From Geodermatophilus nigrescens (GTDB lineage: Bacteria > Actinomycetota > Actinomycetes > Mycobacteriales > Geodermatophilaceae): a stretch of DNA of 64,000 nucleotides. The translations under genes were made by a program, and so were the position numbers. Positions 51,832 to 59,891 of this stretch are shown in pieces (position 1 is the stretch's first letter; each line of letters starts with the position of its first letter). The notes under the pieces are model-generated. The model saw nothing but the letters and a program-made list of their open reading frames with translations. It did no database searches and had not been told where the DNA came from. The stretch covers positions 310,001-374,000 of the forward strand of contig NZ_FQVX01000001.1 of the NCBI RefSeq assembly GCF_900129495.1, read 5' to 3'.

Positions 51832-53051
51832 GCGAGACCGTGCCGGCCGCCCCGGTCGTCGTCGTCGGCATCGGCGCCGACGGCTGGGACGGGCTGGCCC
51901 CCACCTCCCGCGCCGAGGTCGAGCGGGCCGAGGTGCTGTTCGGCAGCGCCCGGCAGCTGGACCTGGTCCCCGACGAGGTCGCCGCCGAGCGGGTGCCCTG
52001 GCCCTCGCCGCTCACCGAGGCGCTGCCCGGGCTGGTCGAGGAGCACGCCGGCCGGGCGGTCGTCGTGCTGGCCAGCGGCGACCCGATGCTCTCGGGCATC
52101 GGCACCACGCTGACCCGGCTGCTCGGCGCCGAGCGGGTGCGGGTGCTGCCGGCGCCGTCGTCGGTGTCGCTGGCCTGCGCCCGGCTGGGCTGGGCGGTGG
52201 AGGACACCGAGGTGGTCAGCCTGGTCGGGCGGCCGCTGGAGCTGCTGCACCCGCACGTGCAGCCCGGGCGGCGGCTGCTGGTGCTCGGGTCCGACGGCGA
52301 GACGCCCGCCCAGGTGGCCGCGCTGCTGGCCGGCCGCGGCTACGGCCAGAGCCTGGTCACGGTGCTCGGCGGGCTCGGCGGCCCCGACGAGGAGGTGCGC
52401 ACCGGCACCGCGGCCACCTGGTCGCAGCCGGCGCCCGCGCTCGTCGTCACCGCCGTCGAGTGCCGGGCCGACCGCGGCACCATGCCGCTGCCCACCACGC
52501 CCGGCCTGCCCGACGGCGCCTACGAGTCCGACGGGCAGCTCACCCGGGCCGAGGTGCGCGCGGTGACGCTGTCGCGGCTGGCCGCGGTGCCCGGGCAGCT
52601 GCTGTGGGACGTCGGCGCCGGGTCGGGGTCGATCGGCATCGAGTGGATGCGCGCGCACCCCACCTGCCGCGCGGTCGCCGTCGAGGCCTCCGAGGAGCGC
52701 GCCGAGCGGATCGCGCGCAACGCCGCGCGCCTCGGCGTCCCCTACCTGCGGGTGGTGCACGGCCACGCGCCGGAGGTGCTCACCCGGCTCGGTGCCCCCG
52801 ACGCGGTGTTCATCGGCGGCGGGCTGACGACGCCGCTGCTGGTGGAGACGTGCTGGGACGCGCTCCCGCCGGGCGGGCGGATGGTGGCCAACGCCGTCAC
52901 GGTGGAGAGCGAGGCGGTGCTCGCGCAGTGGCACGCGAAGGTCGGCGGCGATCTCGTGCGCGTGGAGGTCTCGCGCGCCGAGCCGGTCGGCTCGTTCACC
53001 GGCTGGAAGCCGGCGATGCCCGTGACGATCTGGTCGGTGACCCGCTGGTGA
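51828..53051 (+). CDS. cobL: Precorrin-6Y C5,15-methyltransferase (decarboxylating)
   Basis: A 407-residue two-domain enzyme. N-terminal CbiE-type methylase (VVVVGIGADGWDGL, VLASGDPMLSGIGTTL, PSSVSLACARLGW) and C-terminal CbiT-type methylase/decarboxylase (GQLLWDVGAGSGSIGIEWMRA, AVEASEERAERIARNAARLG, PDAVFIGGGLT). It methylates C5 and C15 and decarboxylates ring C. GTGA overlap with def; cobM follows 28 bp on. Confidence 0.95.
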   Translation: MSETVPAAPVVVVGIGADGWDGLAPTSRAEVERAEVLFGSARQLDLVPDEVAAERVPWPSPLTEALPGLVEEHAGRAVVVLASGDPMLSGIGTTLTRLLGAERVRVLPAPSSVSLACARLGWAVEDTEVVSLVGRPLELLHPHVQPGRRLLVLGSDGETPAQVAALLAGRGYGQSLVTVLGGLGGPDEEVRTGTAATWSQPAPALVVTAVECRADRGTMPLPTTPGLPDGAYESDGQLTRAEVRAVTLSRLAAVPGQLLWDVGAGSGSIGIEWMRAHPTCRAVAVEASEERAERIARNAARLGVPYLRVVHGHAPEVLTRLGAPDAVFIGGGLTTPLLVETCWDALPPGGRMVANAVTVESEAVLAQWHAKVGGDLVRVEVSRAEPVGSFTGWKPAMPVTIWSVTRW

Positions 53052-53079
53052 GGGCCAAGAGCGCTACAAAGGCCCTGTC

Positions 53080-53820
53080 ATGACCGTGTTCTTCATCGGG
53101 GCGGGGCCCGGCGCCGCCGACCTGGTCACCCTCCGGGCGGCGCGGATCATCGCGCGCGCCCCCGTCTGCCTCTACGCCGGTGCGCTGGTGCCCCGCGAGC
53201 TGCTCGACTCCGCTCCGCCCGGCGCCCGGCTGGTCGACACCGCCGACCTGGATCTCGACCGGATCACCGCCGAGCTGGTCGCCGCGCACGAGGCCGGCCA
53301 CGACGTCGCCCGGCTGCACTCCGGCGACCCGTCGGTCTACAGCGCCATGGCCGAGCAGATGCGCCGGCTCGACGCCGCGGGCGTCCCCTACGACGTCGTC
53401 CCCGGCGTGCCCGCGTTCGCCGCCGCGGCCGCGTCGCTCAAGCGGGAGCTGACCGTGCCCGGCGTCGGGCAGACCGTCGTCCTCACCCGCACCAGCGCCC
53501 GCTCGACGCCGATGCCGCCGGGGGAGGAGCTCGCCGCGTACGCCGCCACCGGCGCCACGCTCGTGCTGCACCTGGCCGTGCAGCGGATGGCCGAGCTCGC
53601 GCCGCTGCTGGCCGAGCACTACGGGGCCGACGGCCCGGTCGCCGTCGTCGCCCGGGCCAGCCGCGACGACGAGCTCGTGCTGCGCGGCACGCTCGCCGAC
53701 ATCGCCGGGCAGGTCGAGGCGGCGGGGGTCCGGCGGACGGCGGTCGTCGTCGTCGGCCCGGTGCTCACCGCGGGGGAGTTCCCCGACAGCCACCTCTACT
53801 CGACGACGAGATGCCGCTAG
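53080..53820 (+). CDS. cobM: Precorrin-4 C11-methyltransferase
   Basis: A 246-residue methylase of the CobM/CbiF type: MTVFFIGAGPGAADLVTLRAARII, VARLHSGDPSVYSAMAEQMRRLD, YDVVPGVPAFAAAAASL. It adds the methyl group at C11 using S-adenosylmethionine. ATG at 53080. Its stop overlaps the stop of the convergent cbiD by 4 bp. Confidence 0.95.
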   Translation: MTVFFIGAGPGAADLVTLRAARIIARAPVCLYAGALVPRELLDSAPPGARLVDTADLDLDRITAELVAAHEAGHDVARLHSGDPSVYSAMAEQMRRLDAAGVPYDVVPGVPAFAAAAASLKRELTVPGVGQTVVLTRTSARSTPMPPGEELAAYAATGATLVLHLAVQRMAELAPLLAEHYGADGPVAVVARASRDDELVLRGTLADIAGQVEAAGVRRTAVVVVGPVLTAGEFPDSHLYSTTRCR

Positions 53821-54899
53821 CCGCGCCCGACCACCGCGCCCGCACGGTCGATCACCACGACGTCGACCGCGACGGGCGCCCCGCGCAGCACCCCCAGCGC
53901 CGTCTCCCGGGCGCCGGCGGCCACCAGGTCGCCCAGCGGCAGCCCGGCCGCCTGGCACTGCCGCAGCGCGTCGAGCGCGGTGTTCGCCCCGCGCACGCCC
54001 GCGACGAGCTCCGGCGACCCGCCCGCGGCGGCCACCCGCGCGGCGAGGGAGTCGAAGGACACCTGCGAGCGGCCGGAGTGCAGGTCGAGGTGGCCGTCGG
54101 CGAGCTTGGCCAGCTTGCCGATGCCGCCGGCCACGGTCAGCCGCGGCACCGGGTGGCGGCGCAGGTACTTGAGCACGGCGCCCGCGAAGTCGCCCATGTC
54201 GAGCAGCGCGTCCTCGGGCAGGCCGTGGAGCTCCTGCACCGTCCTCTCGCTGGTGGAGCCGGTGCACCCGGCCACGTGCTCCCGCCCGGCGGCCCGGGCG
54301 ACGTCGATGCCGCGGCGGATCGAGTCGATCCACGAGGAGCAGGAGTACGGGACGACGACGCCGGTCGTGCCGAGCACCGACAGCCCGCCGAGGATGCCCA
54401 GCCGCGGGTTCCACGTCCTCCGCGCGAGCTCCGCGCCGTTCTCGATGGACACCTCGACGACGACGTCGCCGCTGCCGCCGTGCCGCGCCGCCACCGCCGC
54501 GACGTGCTCGCCCATGAATTGCCGCGGCATCGGGTTGATCGCGGGCTCGCCGACCGCCAGTGGCAGCCCGGGCTTGGTCACCGTGCCCACGCCCTCGCCG
54601 GCCCGGAACACCACCCCGCGGCCCGGCTCGCCGTGGGTCACCCGCACGCTCACCAGCGCGCCGTGGGTGACGTCGGGGTCGTCGCCGGCGTCCTTGACGA
54701 TCCCGGCGGTGGCCGCCCCGGGCTCCAGCGACTCGCGGGCCAGCGCGAAGGCCGGGTGCCGGTCGTTCGGCAGGTCGATGGTCACCGGGTCGGGGAACTC
54801 GCCGGTGAGCAGCGCGGTGTAGGCCGCGGTGGTGGCCGCCGTCGCGCACGCGCCGGTGGTCCAGCCGTGCCGCAGCCCGGAGGCGCCGTCCCTGCTCAC
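53817..54899 (-). CDS. cbiD: Cobalt-precorrin-5B C1-methyltransferase CbiD
   Basis: A 360-residue enzyme of the early-cobalt (anaerobic) route: LRHGWTTGACATAATTAAYTALL, FRAGEGVGTVTKPGLPLAVGEPAINPMPRQF, VEVSIENGAELARRTWNPRLGILGGLSVLGTTGVV, and GRSQVSFDSLA. It is present together with CobL/CobM/CobK. GTG at 54899. It is divergent from cobK, across a repeat-bearing spacer. Confidence 0.94.
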   Translation of the reverse strand: MSRDGASGLRHGWTTGACATAATTAAYTALLTGEFPDPVTIDLPNDRHPAFALARESLEPGAATAGIVKDAGDDPDVTHGALVSVRVTHGEPGRGVVFRAGEGVGTVTKPGLPLAVGEPAINPMPRQFMGEHVAAVAARHGGSGDVVVEVSIENGAELARRTWNPRLGILGGLSVLGTTGVVVPYSCSSWIDSIRRGIDVARAAGREHVAGCTGSTSERTVQELHGLPEDALLDMGDFAGAVLKYLRRHPVPRLTVAGGIGKLAKLADGHLDLHSGRSQVSFDSLAARVAAAGGSPELVAGVRGANTALDALRQCQAAGLPLGDLVAAGARETALGVLRGAPVAVDVVVIDRAGAVVGRG

Positions 54900-54925
54900 C
54901 GCCCCATGATCCCCGGGCGGGCAGC

Positions 54926-55006
54926 ATGAGCGGACAGGGGCGTGAGCATCGCAGCGAGGAACGAGCGAGGAGCGGAGCGCCCCGCGGGAGCGGGAAGGCA
55001 TCGTGA
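54926..55006 (+). CDS. Possible 26-codon leader ORF upstream of cobK
   Basis: ATG at 54926 opens a 26-residue basic peptide (MSGQGREHRSEERARSGAPR, then GSGKAS) whose TGA (55004-55006) overlaps the cobK GTG as GTGA. It may couple translation into cobK or be a relic of a duplicated start. No Shine-Dalgarno site is clear. Conservation would decide. Confidence 0.35.
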   Translation: MSGQGREHRSEERARSGAPRGSGKAS

Positions 55007-55015
55007 GCGGGCAGG
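54926..55015. repeat. Duplicated cobK start flanking a GAGCGAGGA-type repeat element
   Basis: ATGAGCGGACAGG (54926-54938) and GTGAGCGGGCAGG (55003-55015) are 11/13 identical direct copies. Between them is a purine-rich stretch with GCAGCGAGGAACGAGCGAGGAGCGGAGC (54951-54978 region), of the kind found repeatedly in actinobacterial spacers. This looks like a small insertion or expansion at the cobK start. Confidence 0.5.
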
Positions 55016-55779
55016 TGCTGGTGCTCGGCGGCACGGGAGAGGCCCGGCGGCTGGCCGCGGCGCTGGTGGCCGGCGGCGTCGACGTCCTGTCCAGCCTCGC
55101 CGGGCGGGTGGCAGACCCGGTGCTGCCCGAGGGCGACGTGCGGGTGGGCGGGTTCGGCGGGGCCGACGGGCTGGCCGAGTGGCTGGCGACGCACCGGCCG
55201 CGCGCCGTCGTCGACGCCACCCACCCGTTCGCCGCCCGCATCACCGCCTCCGCGGCGGCCGCCGCGGTGCGCTCCGGCACCCCGCTGCTCAGGCTGCAGC
55301 GCCCGGGCTGGACGCCGGGACCGGGGGACCGCTGGACGTACGTCGACTCGCTCGCCGACGCCGCCGCGGCGGTCTCCGGCGCCGGCACCGTGTTCCTCAC
55401 CACCGGGCGGCAGGGCGTCGGCGCCTTCGCGGTGCTGCCCGGGCGGGTGCTGGTGCGCGCCGTCGACCCGCCCGACGAGCCGCTGCCGGCCGGCGCGGTG
55501 CTGTTGCTGGCGCGCGGCCCGTTCACCGAGGACGAGGAGACGGCGCTGATGCGCGAGCACGGCGTCGACGTCGTCGTCACCAAGGACTCCGGCGGGTCGA
55601 TGACCGAGGCCAAGCTGGATGCGGCGCGCCGGCTCGGGCTGCCCGTGGTGCTGGTCCGCCGCCCGCCGCTGCCCCGGGGCGTGGCGGTGGTGACCACCGT
55701 CGAGGAGGCGGTGGGGTGGGTAAATGCGTTGAGACCGGTCGGTGCCGGAACGCAGGATGGTCCCTCGTGGAACCGATGA
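55003..55779 (+). CDS. cobK: Precorrin-6A reductase CobK
   Basis: A 258-residue NADPH-dependent reductase: VLVLGGTGEARRLAAALVAGG, VVDATHPFAARITASAAAA, FLTTGRQGVGAFAVL, and VVTKDSGGSMTEAKLDAARRLGLPVVLVRRP. It reduces precorrin-6A in the corrin pathway. GTG at 55003. A promoter for the next gene is embedded in its last codons. Confidence 0.94.
   Translation: MSGQVLVLGGTGEARRLAAALVAGGVDVLSSLAGRVADPVLPEGDVRVGGFGGADGLAEWLATHRPRAVVDATHPFAARITASAAAAAVRSGTPLLRLQRPGWTPGPGDRWTYVDSLADAAAAVSGAGTVFLTTGRQGVGAFAVLPGRVLVRAVDPPDEPLPAGAVLLLARGPFTEDEETALMREHGVDVVVTKDSGGSMTEAKLDAARRLGLPVVLVRRPPLPRGVAVVTTVEEAVGWVNALRPVGAGTQDGPSWNR
55729..55758 (+). promoter_or_regulatory. Promoter inside the cobK 3' end for the FBP-domain gene
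   Basis: TTGAGA (55729-55734) and CAGGAT (55753-55758) are 18 bp apart. The GTG of the next gene follows the -10 by 8 bp, so a leaderless transcript is predicted. Confidence 0.55.
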
Positions 55780-56258
55780 CCGAGCAGCAGGTGCGGCGCT
55801 CCTTCGTGAACTGCTCGAAGGGCGAGGCGAACTCCGCCACGCTGCCGCGCGACCTCGGCGACCTGCCGTGGGGCACCCTCGACGTGCTCGGCTGGCGCGA
55901 CCCGAAGGCGCCGCTGCGCGGCTACCTCGTCGTCCAGCGGGAGGGCCGGCCGGTGGGCATCGCGCTGCGCGCCGCGGAGTCGCGGATGTCGGCCCGCCGG
56001 ACGGTCATGTGCCTGCTCTGCCGCTCGACGCAGCCCGGCGACGCCGTCTCGCTGTTCACCGCCCGCCGCGCCGGGGAGGCCGGCCGCAACGGCAACACCG
56101 TGGGCACCTACGTCTGCGCCGACCTGGGCTGCGCCGCCCGCGTCCGCACCGACATCCCGCCGTGGCTGCGCGAGCGCGACCCGGCCGAGGTGGGCGAGGA
56201 GCTCGCCGCCGAGCTGCGCCATCGGGTGGAGGAGTTCCTCGCCGCCGTGCTCCGGTAA
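55767..56258 (+). CDS. FBP-type (treble-clef zinc finger) domain protein
   Basis: A 163-residue protein. MTEQQVRRSFVNCSKGEANSATLP at the start, then a zinc-finger-like set of Cys: CLLCRSTQP and, 35 residues later, CADLGCAARVR. This is the FBP C-terminal treble-clef family (related to an elongation-factor-G-binding protein that gives fusidic acid tolerance in firmicutes); a ribosome-linked role is possible. Start GTG 55767 (leaderless) or ATG 55776 (ATGA with cobK). Confidence 0.82.
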   Translation: MEPMTEQQVRRSFVNCSKGEANSATLPRDLGDLPWGTLDVLGWRDPKAPLRGYLVVQREGRPVGIALRAAESRMSARRTVMCLLCRSTQPGDAVSLFTARRAGEAGRNGNTVGTYVCADLGCAARVRTDIPPWLRERDPAEVGEELAAELRHRVEEFLAAVLR

Positions 56259-56300
56259 TCGGGTCGAGCGCCGGCCCCGGCCGGTGCCACCATCCGCGGC

Positions 56301-56939
56301 GTGGAGTCGATCGCGGAGCCGGCGTTCCTGCTGGCCGTCCTGCTGATCGCCGTGTCCCCGGGGCCGGCGGTGGCGCTGATCCTGCGCCGCGCCGCGGTCG
56401 GCGGGTTCCGCGCCGCCGTCCCGACGGTCCTCGGCCTCGAGGCGGGGCTGTACGCCTGGGCGCTGCTGGCCGCGGCCGGGGTCGCGGGCCTCGTGGCCGC
56501 CTCCGAGGCCGCGTTCTGGGTGCTCAGGGGCGTCGGCGCCGTCGTCCTGGTCTGGCTCGGGGTGCAGGCGCTGCGGGCGGCCTGGCGGGAGCACCGGGCC
56601 GGCCGGGCGGCGGCCGGTGCCGGCCCGGGGCCGCGCCGCGGCGGGTGGGCCGCGTTCGGCGAGGGCGTGCTGGTGCAGCTGGCCAACCCGAAGGCCGCCG
56701 TCTTCATGGTCGCCTTCTACCCGCAGTTCGTGCCCGCCGACCGGCCGCTGTTCGCCACCACGGCGCTGCTCGCGCTGGTGCAGGTGGCGCTGGAGACCGT
56801 CCTGTACCTGTCGCTGGCGGCCGGGGTCGCGCGGGCCGGGGCGTGGTTCCGGCGGCCGCGGGTGCGCACCTGGCTCGAGGGCGTGAGCGGCACGGTGCTG
56901 GTGGCGCTGGGGCTGCGCGTCGCCGTCTCGAGCCGCTGA
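56301..56939 (+). CDS. LysE-family amino acid exporter
   Basis: A 212-residue membrane protein with about six helices. FLLAVLLIAVSPGPAVALILRRAAVGGFRAAVPTVLGLEAGLYAW has the LysE/RhtB start, and GEGVLVQLANPKAAVFMVAFYPQFV the central motif. It would export an amino acid or related metabolite. GTG at 56301; CACCAT lies 7 bp upstream. Confidence 0.9.
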   Translation: MESIAEPAFLLAVLLIAVSPGPAVALILRRAAVGGFRAAVPTVLGLEAGLYAWALLAAAGVAGLVAASEAAFWVLRGVGAVVLVWLGVQALRAAWREHRAGRAAAGAGPGPRRGGWAAFGEGVLVQLANPKAAVFMVAFYPQFVPADRPLFATTALLALVQVALETVLYLSLAAGVARAGAWFRRPRVRTWLEGVSGTVLVALGLRVAVSSR

Positions 56940-56974
56940 CCGGTCCTGTCGGCACCGCCGGGCAGGCTGCCGCC

Positions 56975-57334
56975 ATGACCGGCACGCAGCGGCACCACGC
57001 CATCGACTACGTCGAGCTCCCCGTGACCGACCTGGCCGCCGCCGAGCGCTTCTACGGCGAGGCGTTCGGCTGGCGGTTCACCTCCTACGGCCCGGCGTAC
57101 TCGGGCATCCGCGGCGACGGCGACACGGAGGTCGGCGGCCTGCGGCTGGCCGACCGGACGGCCCCCGGCGGCCCGCTGGTGCTGCTGTTCTCCGCCGACC
57201 TCAACGCCTCCGCCGAGGCCGTGACCCGCGCCGGCGGCCGGGTCGTGGAGGGCCCCTACGCCTTCCCCGGCGGGCGGCGGTTCACCTTCGCCGACCCGGC
57301 GGGCAACGTGCTGGGCGTGTGGGCCACCGCCTGA
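56975..57334 (+). CDS. VOC-family (glyoxalase-like) protein
   Basis: A 119-residue VOC protein: IDYVELPVTDLAAAERFYGEAFGWRF at the N-terminus and RRFTFADPAGNVLGVWA at the end. The usual metal His/Glu pattern is weak (D in IDYVEL and no clear final Glu), so it may be non-catalytic. CAGGCT lies 6 bp before ATG, suggesting a leaderless transcript. Confidence 0.88.
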   Translation: MTGTQRHHAIDYVELPVTDLAAAERFYGEAFGWRFTSYGPAYSGIRGDGDTEVGGLRLADRTAPGGPLVLLFSADLNASAEAVTRAGGRVVEGPYAFPGGRRFTFADPAGNVLGVWATA

Positions 57335-57347
57335 GCCGTTCCCCGAC

Positions 57348-57375
57348 GGGCGGCCGGCCCCGGGGTCAGCCGCCC
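57348..57375. terminator. Hairpin between converging VOC genes
   Basis: GGGCGGC (57348-57354) pairs with GCCGCCC (57369-57375) around a 14-nt loop that itself has CCCCGGGG. It lies between two convergent genes and could stop transcription from both sides. Confidence 0.55.
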
Positions 57376-57383
57376 GGGGACGG

Positions 57384-57851
57384 TCAGCCGGCGTACGGGG
57401 CGGCCACGTCGAGGATCCAGGTGACGCCGAACCGGTCGGTGAGCATCCCCGACGCCGGCGCCCACGCCGACGGACCGTAGGCCTCGATCACGGCGGCGCC
57501 GACGACCAGCCGGTCCCACAGCTCCTGCACCTCCTCGACCGTCCCGCCGCGGACGGAGAGGAAGAAGGGCTCGTCGGTGAGCGTCGTGCCGTTCTCCCGC
57601 CGCGCGCGGGGGGTCGCCGTCCCCGGCGCGGCCGGCGGCCGGCCCGGGACGTCGTAGGCCATGACGGAGAAGCCGTCCGCGCCCACGACCTGGCCGAAGA
57701 CGACGAGGTCCGCGCCGGGCAGGTCCCGCGGCATGCCGGCGTCGCCGTAGGTGACGGCGACGACCTGACCGCCGAACACGGACGCGTAGAAGTCCAGCGC
57801 CGCGCGGGCCTGGCCGGAGAAGTTGAGGTGGGCGACGGTCTGCACGGTCAC
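57384..57851 (-). CDS. PhnB-like VOC-family protein
   Basis: A 155-residue protein of the PhnB/3-demethylubiquinone-like VOC group: HLNFSGQARAALDFYASVFGGQVVAVTYGDAG and FFLSVRGGTVEEVQELWDRL, with SGMLTDRFGVTWILDV at the end. These lack metal in many cases and their role is unknown. ATG at 57851. It is divergent from the WYL regulator, with 103 bp between the starts, so it may be the target. Confidence 0.88.
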   Translation of the reverse strand: MTVQTVAHLNFSGQARAALDFYASVFGGQVVAVTYGDAGMPRDLPGADLVVFGQVVGADGFSVMAYDVPGRPPAAPGTATPRARRENGTTLTDEPFFLSVRGGTVEEVQELWDRLVVGAAVIEAYGPSAWAPASGMLTDRFGVTWILDVAAPYAG

Positions 57852-57954
57852 GGGTGCTCCTGGTCTCGGTGCCGCCGGCGTCTCCGGCGACGAGGACCAC
57901 TCTGTCGGCGGTACAGGTCAGGGAACGGCCGGTTCTCCCGGCAGGATGGACGGC

Positions 57955-58980
57955 GTGCCGACGACCTCCGCCCCCGCTGCCTCCGGGCGCCTGCTCGCCC
58001 TGCTGTCGCTCCTGCAGGCGCGCCGCGACTGGCCCGGACCGGTGCTGCGCGAGCGGCTGGGGGTCAGCGAGCGCACCCTGCGCCGCGACGTCGACCGGCT
58101 GCGGGAGCTCGGCTACCCCGTGCGGGCGGTCCGCGGGCCCGACGGCGGCTACCGGCTCGACGCCGGGTCGCGGCTGCCGCCCCTGCTGTTCGACGACGAG
58201 CAGGCGGTCGCGCTGGCCGTGGCGCTGCGGGCCGCCGTCGTCAGCGGGGCCGCGGTCGGGGAGGCGGCGGTGCGGGCGCTGGCCACGCTCGGGCAGGTGC
58301 TGCCCGCGCGGCTGCGCGGCCGGGTGGAGGGCTTCGAGGCGACGGTCGTCGCCCGCGCCGACGCGCCCGCCGACCCGCAGGTGCTCCTGGCGATCAGCGC
58401 CGCCGTCCGCGCCCGGGAGGAGCTCCGCTTCGACCACGGCGCCCCCGCCGACGGGGAGCTGCGCCCGCCCCGGCAGGTGCAGCCGCACGCCCTCGTCGCG
58501 CGCGCCGGCCGCTGGTACCTCGTCGCCTGGGACCCCGGCCGCGGCGACTGGCGGTCGTTCCGCGCCGACCGCATCCGCCTGCGCATGCCGAACGGGCCCC
58601 GCTTCGTGCCGCGGGAGGTCCCCGGCGGCGACGCCGGCGCGTGGCTGTCGGCCCGCCTCAGGGGCTCCGCCGGGCCCGACGCCTGGCCGTGCCGCGGCGA
58701 GGTGCTGCTGGACCTTCCGGCCGCCGACGTCGTCCCGTTCGTGGGCGACGGCACGGTCGAGCCGGCCGGGGAGGACCGCTGCCGGGTGCGCCTGGGCTCG
58801 TGGTCGTGGACGGGTCTCGCGGCGTCGCTCGCGCGGTTCGACGCCGACGTCGAGGTGGTCGGCCCGCCGGAGCTGCGTGACGCCTTCGCCGCCCTGGCCG
58901 CCCGCGCGGCCCGCGCCGCCGGCGGCCCGGACATGCGGAACGAGGAAGTGCGCCTGCGGGCGCATCGGCGCGGGCGGTGA
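57955..58980 (+). CDS. YafY-type HTH and WYL-domain transcriptional regulator
   Basis: A 341-residue regulator. HTH_11 near the start (LLALLSLLQARRDWPGPVLRERLGVSERTLRRDVDRLRELGYPV), then a WYL domain (about 140-220) with RAGRWYLVAWDPGRGDWRSFRADRI, and a WCX-like C-terminal part. The group often binds nucleic acid or small ligands. GTG at 57955 follows CAGGAT (57942-57947) by 7 bp; ATG at 57946 lies within that box. It is divergent from the PhnB-like gene. Confidence 0.9.
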   Translation: MPTTSAPAASGRLLALLSLLQARRDWPGPVLRERLGVSERTLRRDVDRLRELGYPVRAVRGPDGGYRLDAGSRLPPLLFDDEQAVALAVALRAAVVSGAAVGEAAVRALATLGQVLPARLRGRVEGFEATVVARADAPADPQVLLAISAAVRAREELRFDHGAPADGELRPPRQVQPHALVARAGRWYLVAWDPGRGDWRSFRADRIRLRMPNGPRFVPREVPGGDAGAWLSARLRGSAGPDAWPCRGEVLLDLPAADVVPFVGDGTVEPAGEDRCRVRLGSWSWTGLAASLARFDADVEVVGPPELRDAFAALAARAARAAGGPDMRNEEVRLRAHRRGR

Positions 58981-59017
58981 CCTGTCGTCGCGCTCAGCGA
59001 GCTGCCAGGCTCCGAGT

Positions 59018-59866
59018 GTGACCGAGAGCCAGACCAGGTCCTCGCGGACGGGCTCCTGGGACCGGCCGGCGACCTGGAAGGCGTTCGCCCTGGTCGCCGG
59101 GTACCTCGTGTTCTACGTGGCCGTCTCGCAGGTGGTCGGCCTGCTGGCCGGCGACCGGATCGACGACGAGAACGTGGTGGCCGACCCCGGGAGCACCTTC
59201 TTCGCGCTGGTGCTGCCCATCGGGATCGGCGCCCTGGCTCTCCTCGCGTTCACCTGGCGGGTGGGGTGGCTCCCGGCCGTGTTCGGGCGCCAGCCCGTCG
59301 CCGGCCGGCGGTGGATGTGGATCGCCCCGGTGCTGGTCCTCGCCGTGGTCGTGGGGCACGCCGGTGCCGTCGACCGGGACGGCTGGACCGGCGGGGAGAT
59401 CGCGGTGCTGGCGCTGCTGGGCGTCTGCATCGGCGTCGCGGAGGAGCTGGCCACCCGCGGGCTGGCGGTGGAGATGCTGCGCGACGCCGGGCACGGCGAG
59501 CGCTTCGTCGCGGTCGTGTCCTCGCTGCTGTTCGCGCTCATGCACCTGGTCAACCTCATCCAGGGCATGGAGCTGCGGACCGTCCTCGCGACGGTGGGCT
59601 ACACCTTCTGCTTCGGCATGTGCATGTACCTGGCGATGCGGGTCACCGGCACGATCTGGACCGCGATCGTCCTGCACGGCCTCACCGACCCGACGACGAT
59701 CCTCGCCACCGGCGGCGTCGACGAGGCGGTCGGCGCGCAGACCGCCTCCGGCTGGTCGACGCTGGCCTCGGTCGGCACCTTCGCGTTCATGGCCTTCGCG
59801 CTCGTCGCCGTCTTCCTGGTCCGCGGCCGGGCCGGCGAGCGCACCGGGAGCGCCTCCCCGGCCTGA
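59018..59866 (+). CDS. CPBP-family intramembrane glutamic endopeptidase-like protein
   Basis: A 282-residue polytopic protein with the CPBP/Abi (CaaX-protease-like) motifs: EELATRG (EExxxR), ALMHLVN (FxxxH) and VLHGLTDPT (HxxxD/N). About eight helices. Such proteins cleave prenylated or bacteriocin-type peptides or serve in immunity; the substrate is unknown. GTG at 59018 follows CAGGCT by 6 bp. The usual second Glu is present. Confidence 0.88.
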   Translation: MTESQTRSSRTGSWDRPATWKAFALVAGYLVFYVAVSQVVGLLAGDRIDDENVVADPGSTFFALVLPIGIGALALLAFTWRVGWLPAVFGRQPVAGRRWMWIAPVLVLAVVVGHAGAVDRDGWTGGEIAVLALLGVCIGVAEELATRGLAVEMLRDAGHGERFVAVVSSLLFALMHLVNLIQGMELRTVLATVGYTFCFGMCMYLAMRVTGTIWTAIVLHGLTDPTTILATGGVDEAVGAQTASGWSTLASVGTFAFMAFALVAVFLVRGRAGERTGSASPA

Positions 59867-59891
59867 CCCGGCCGTCGGGGACCATCCCGGG

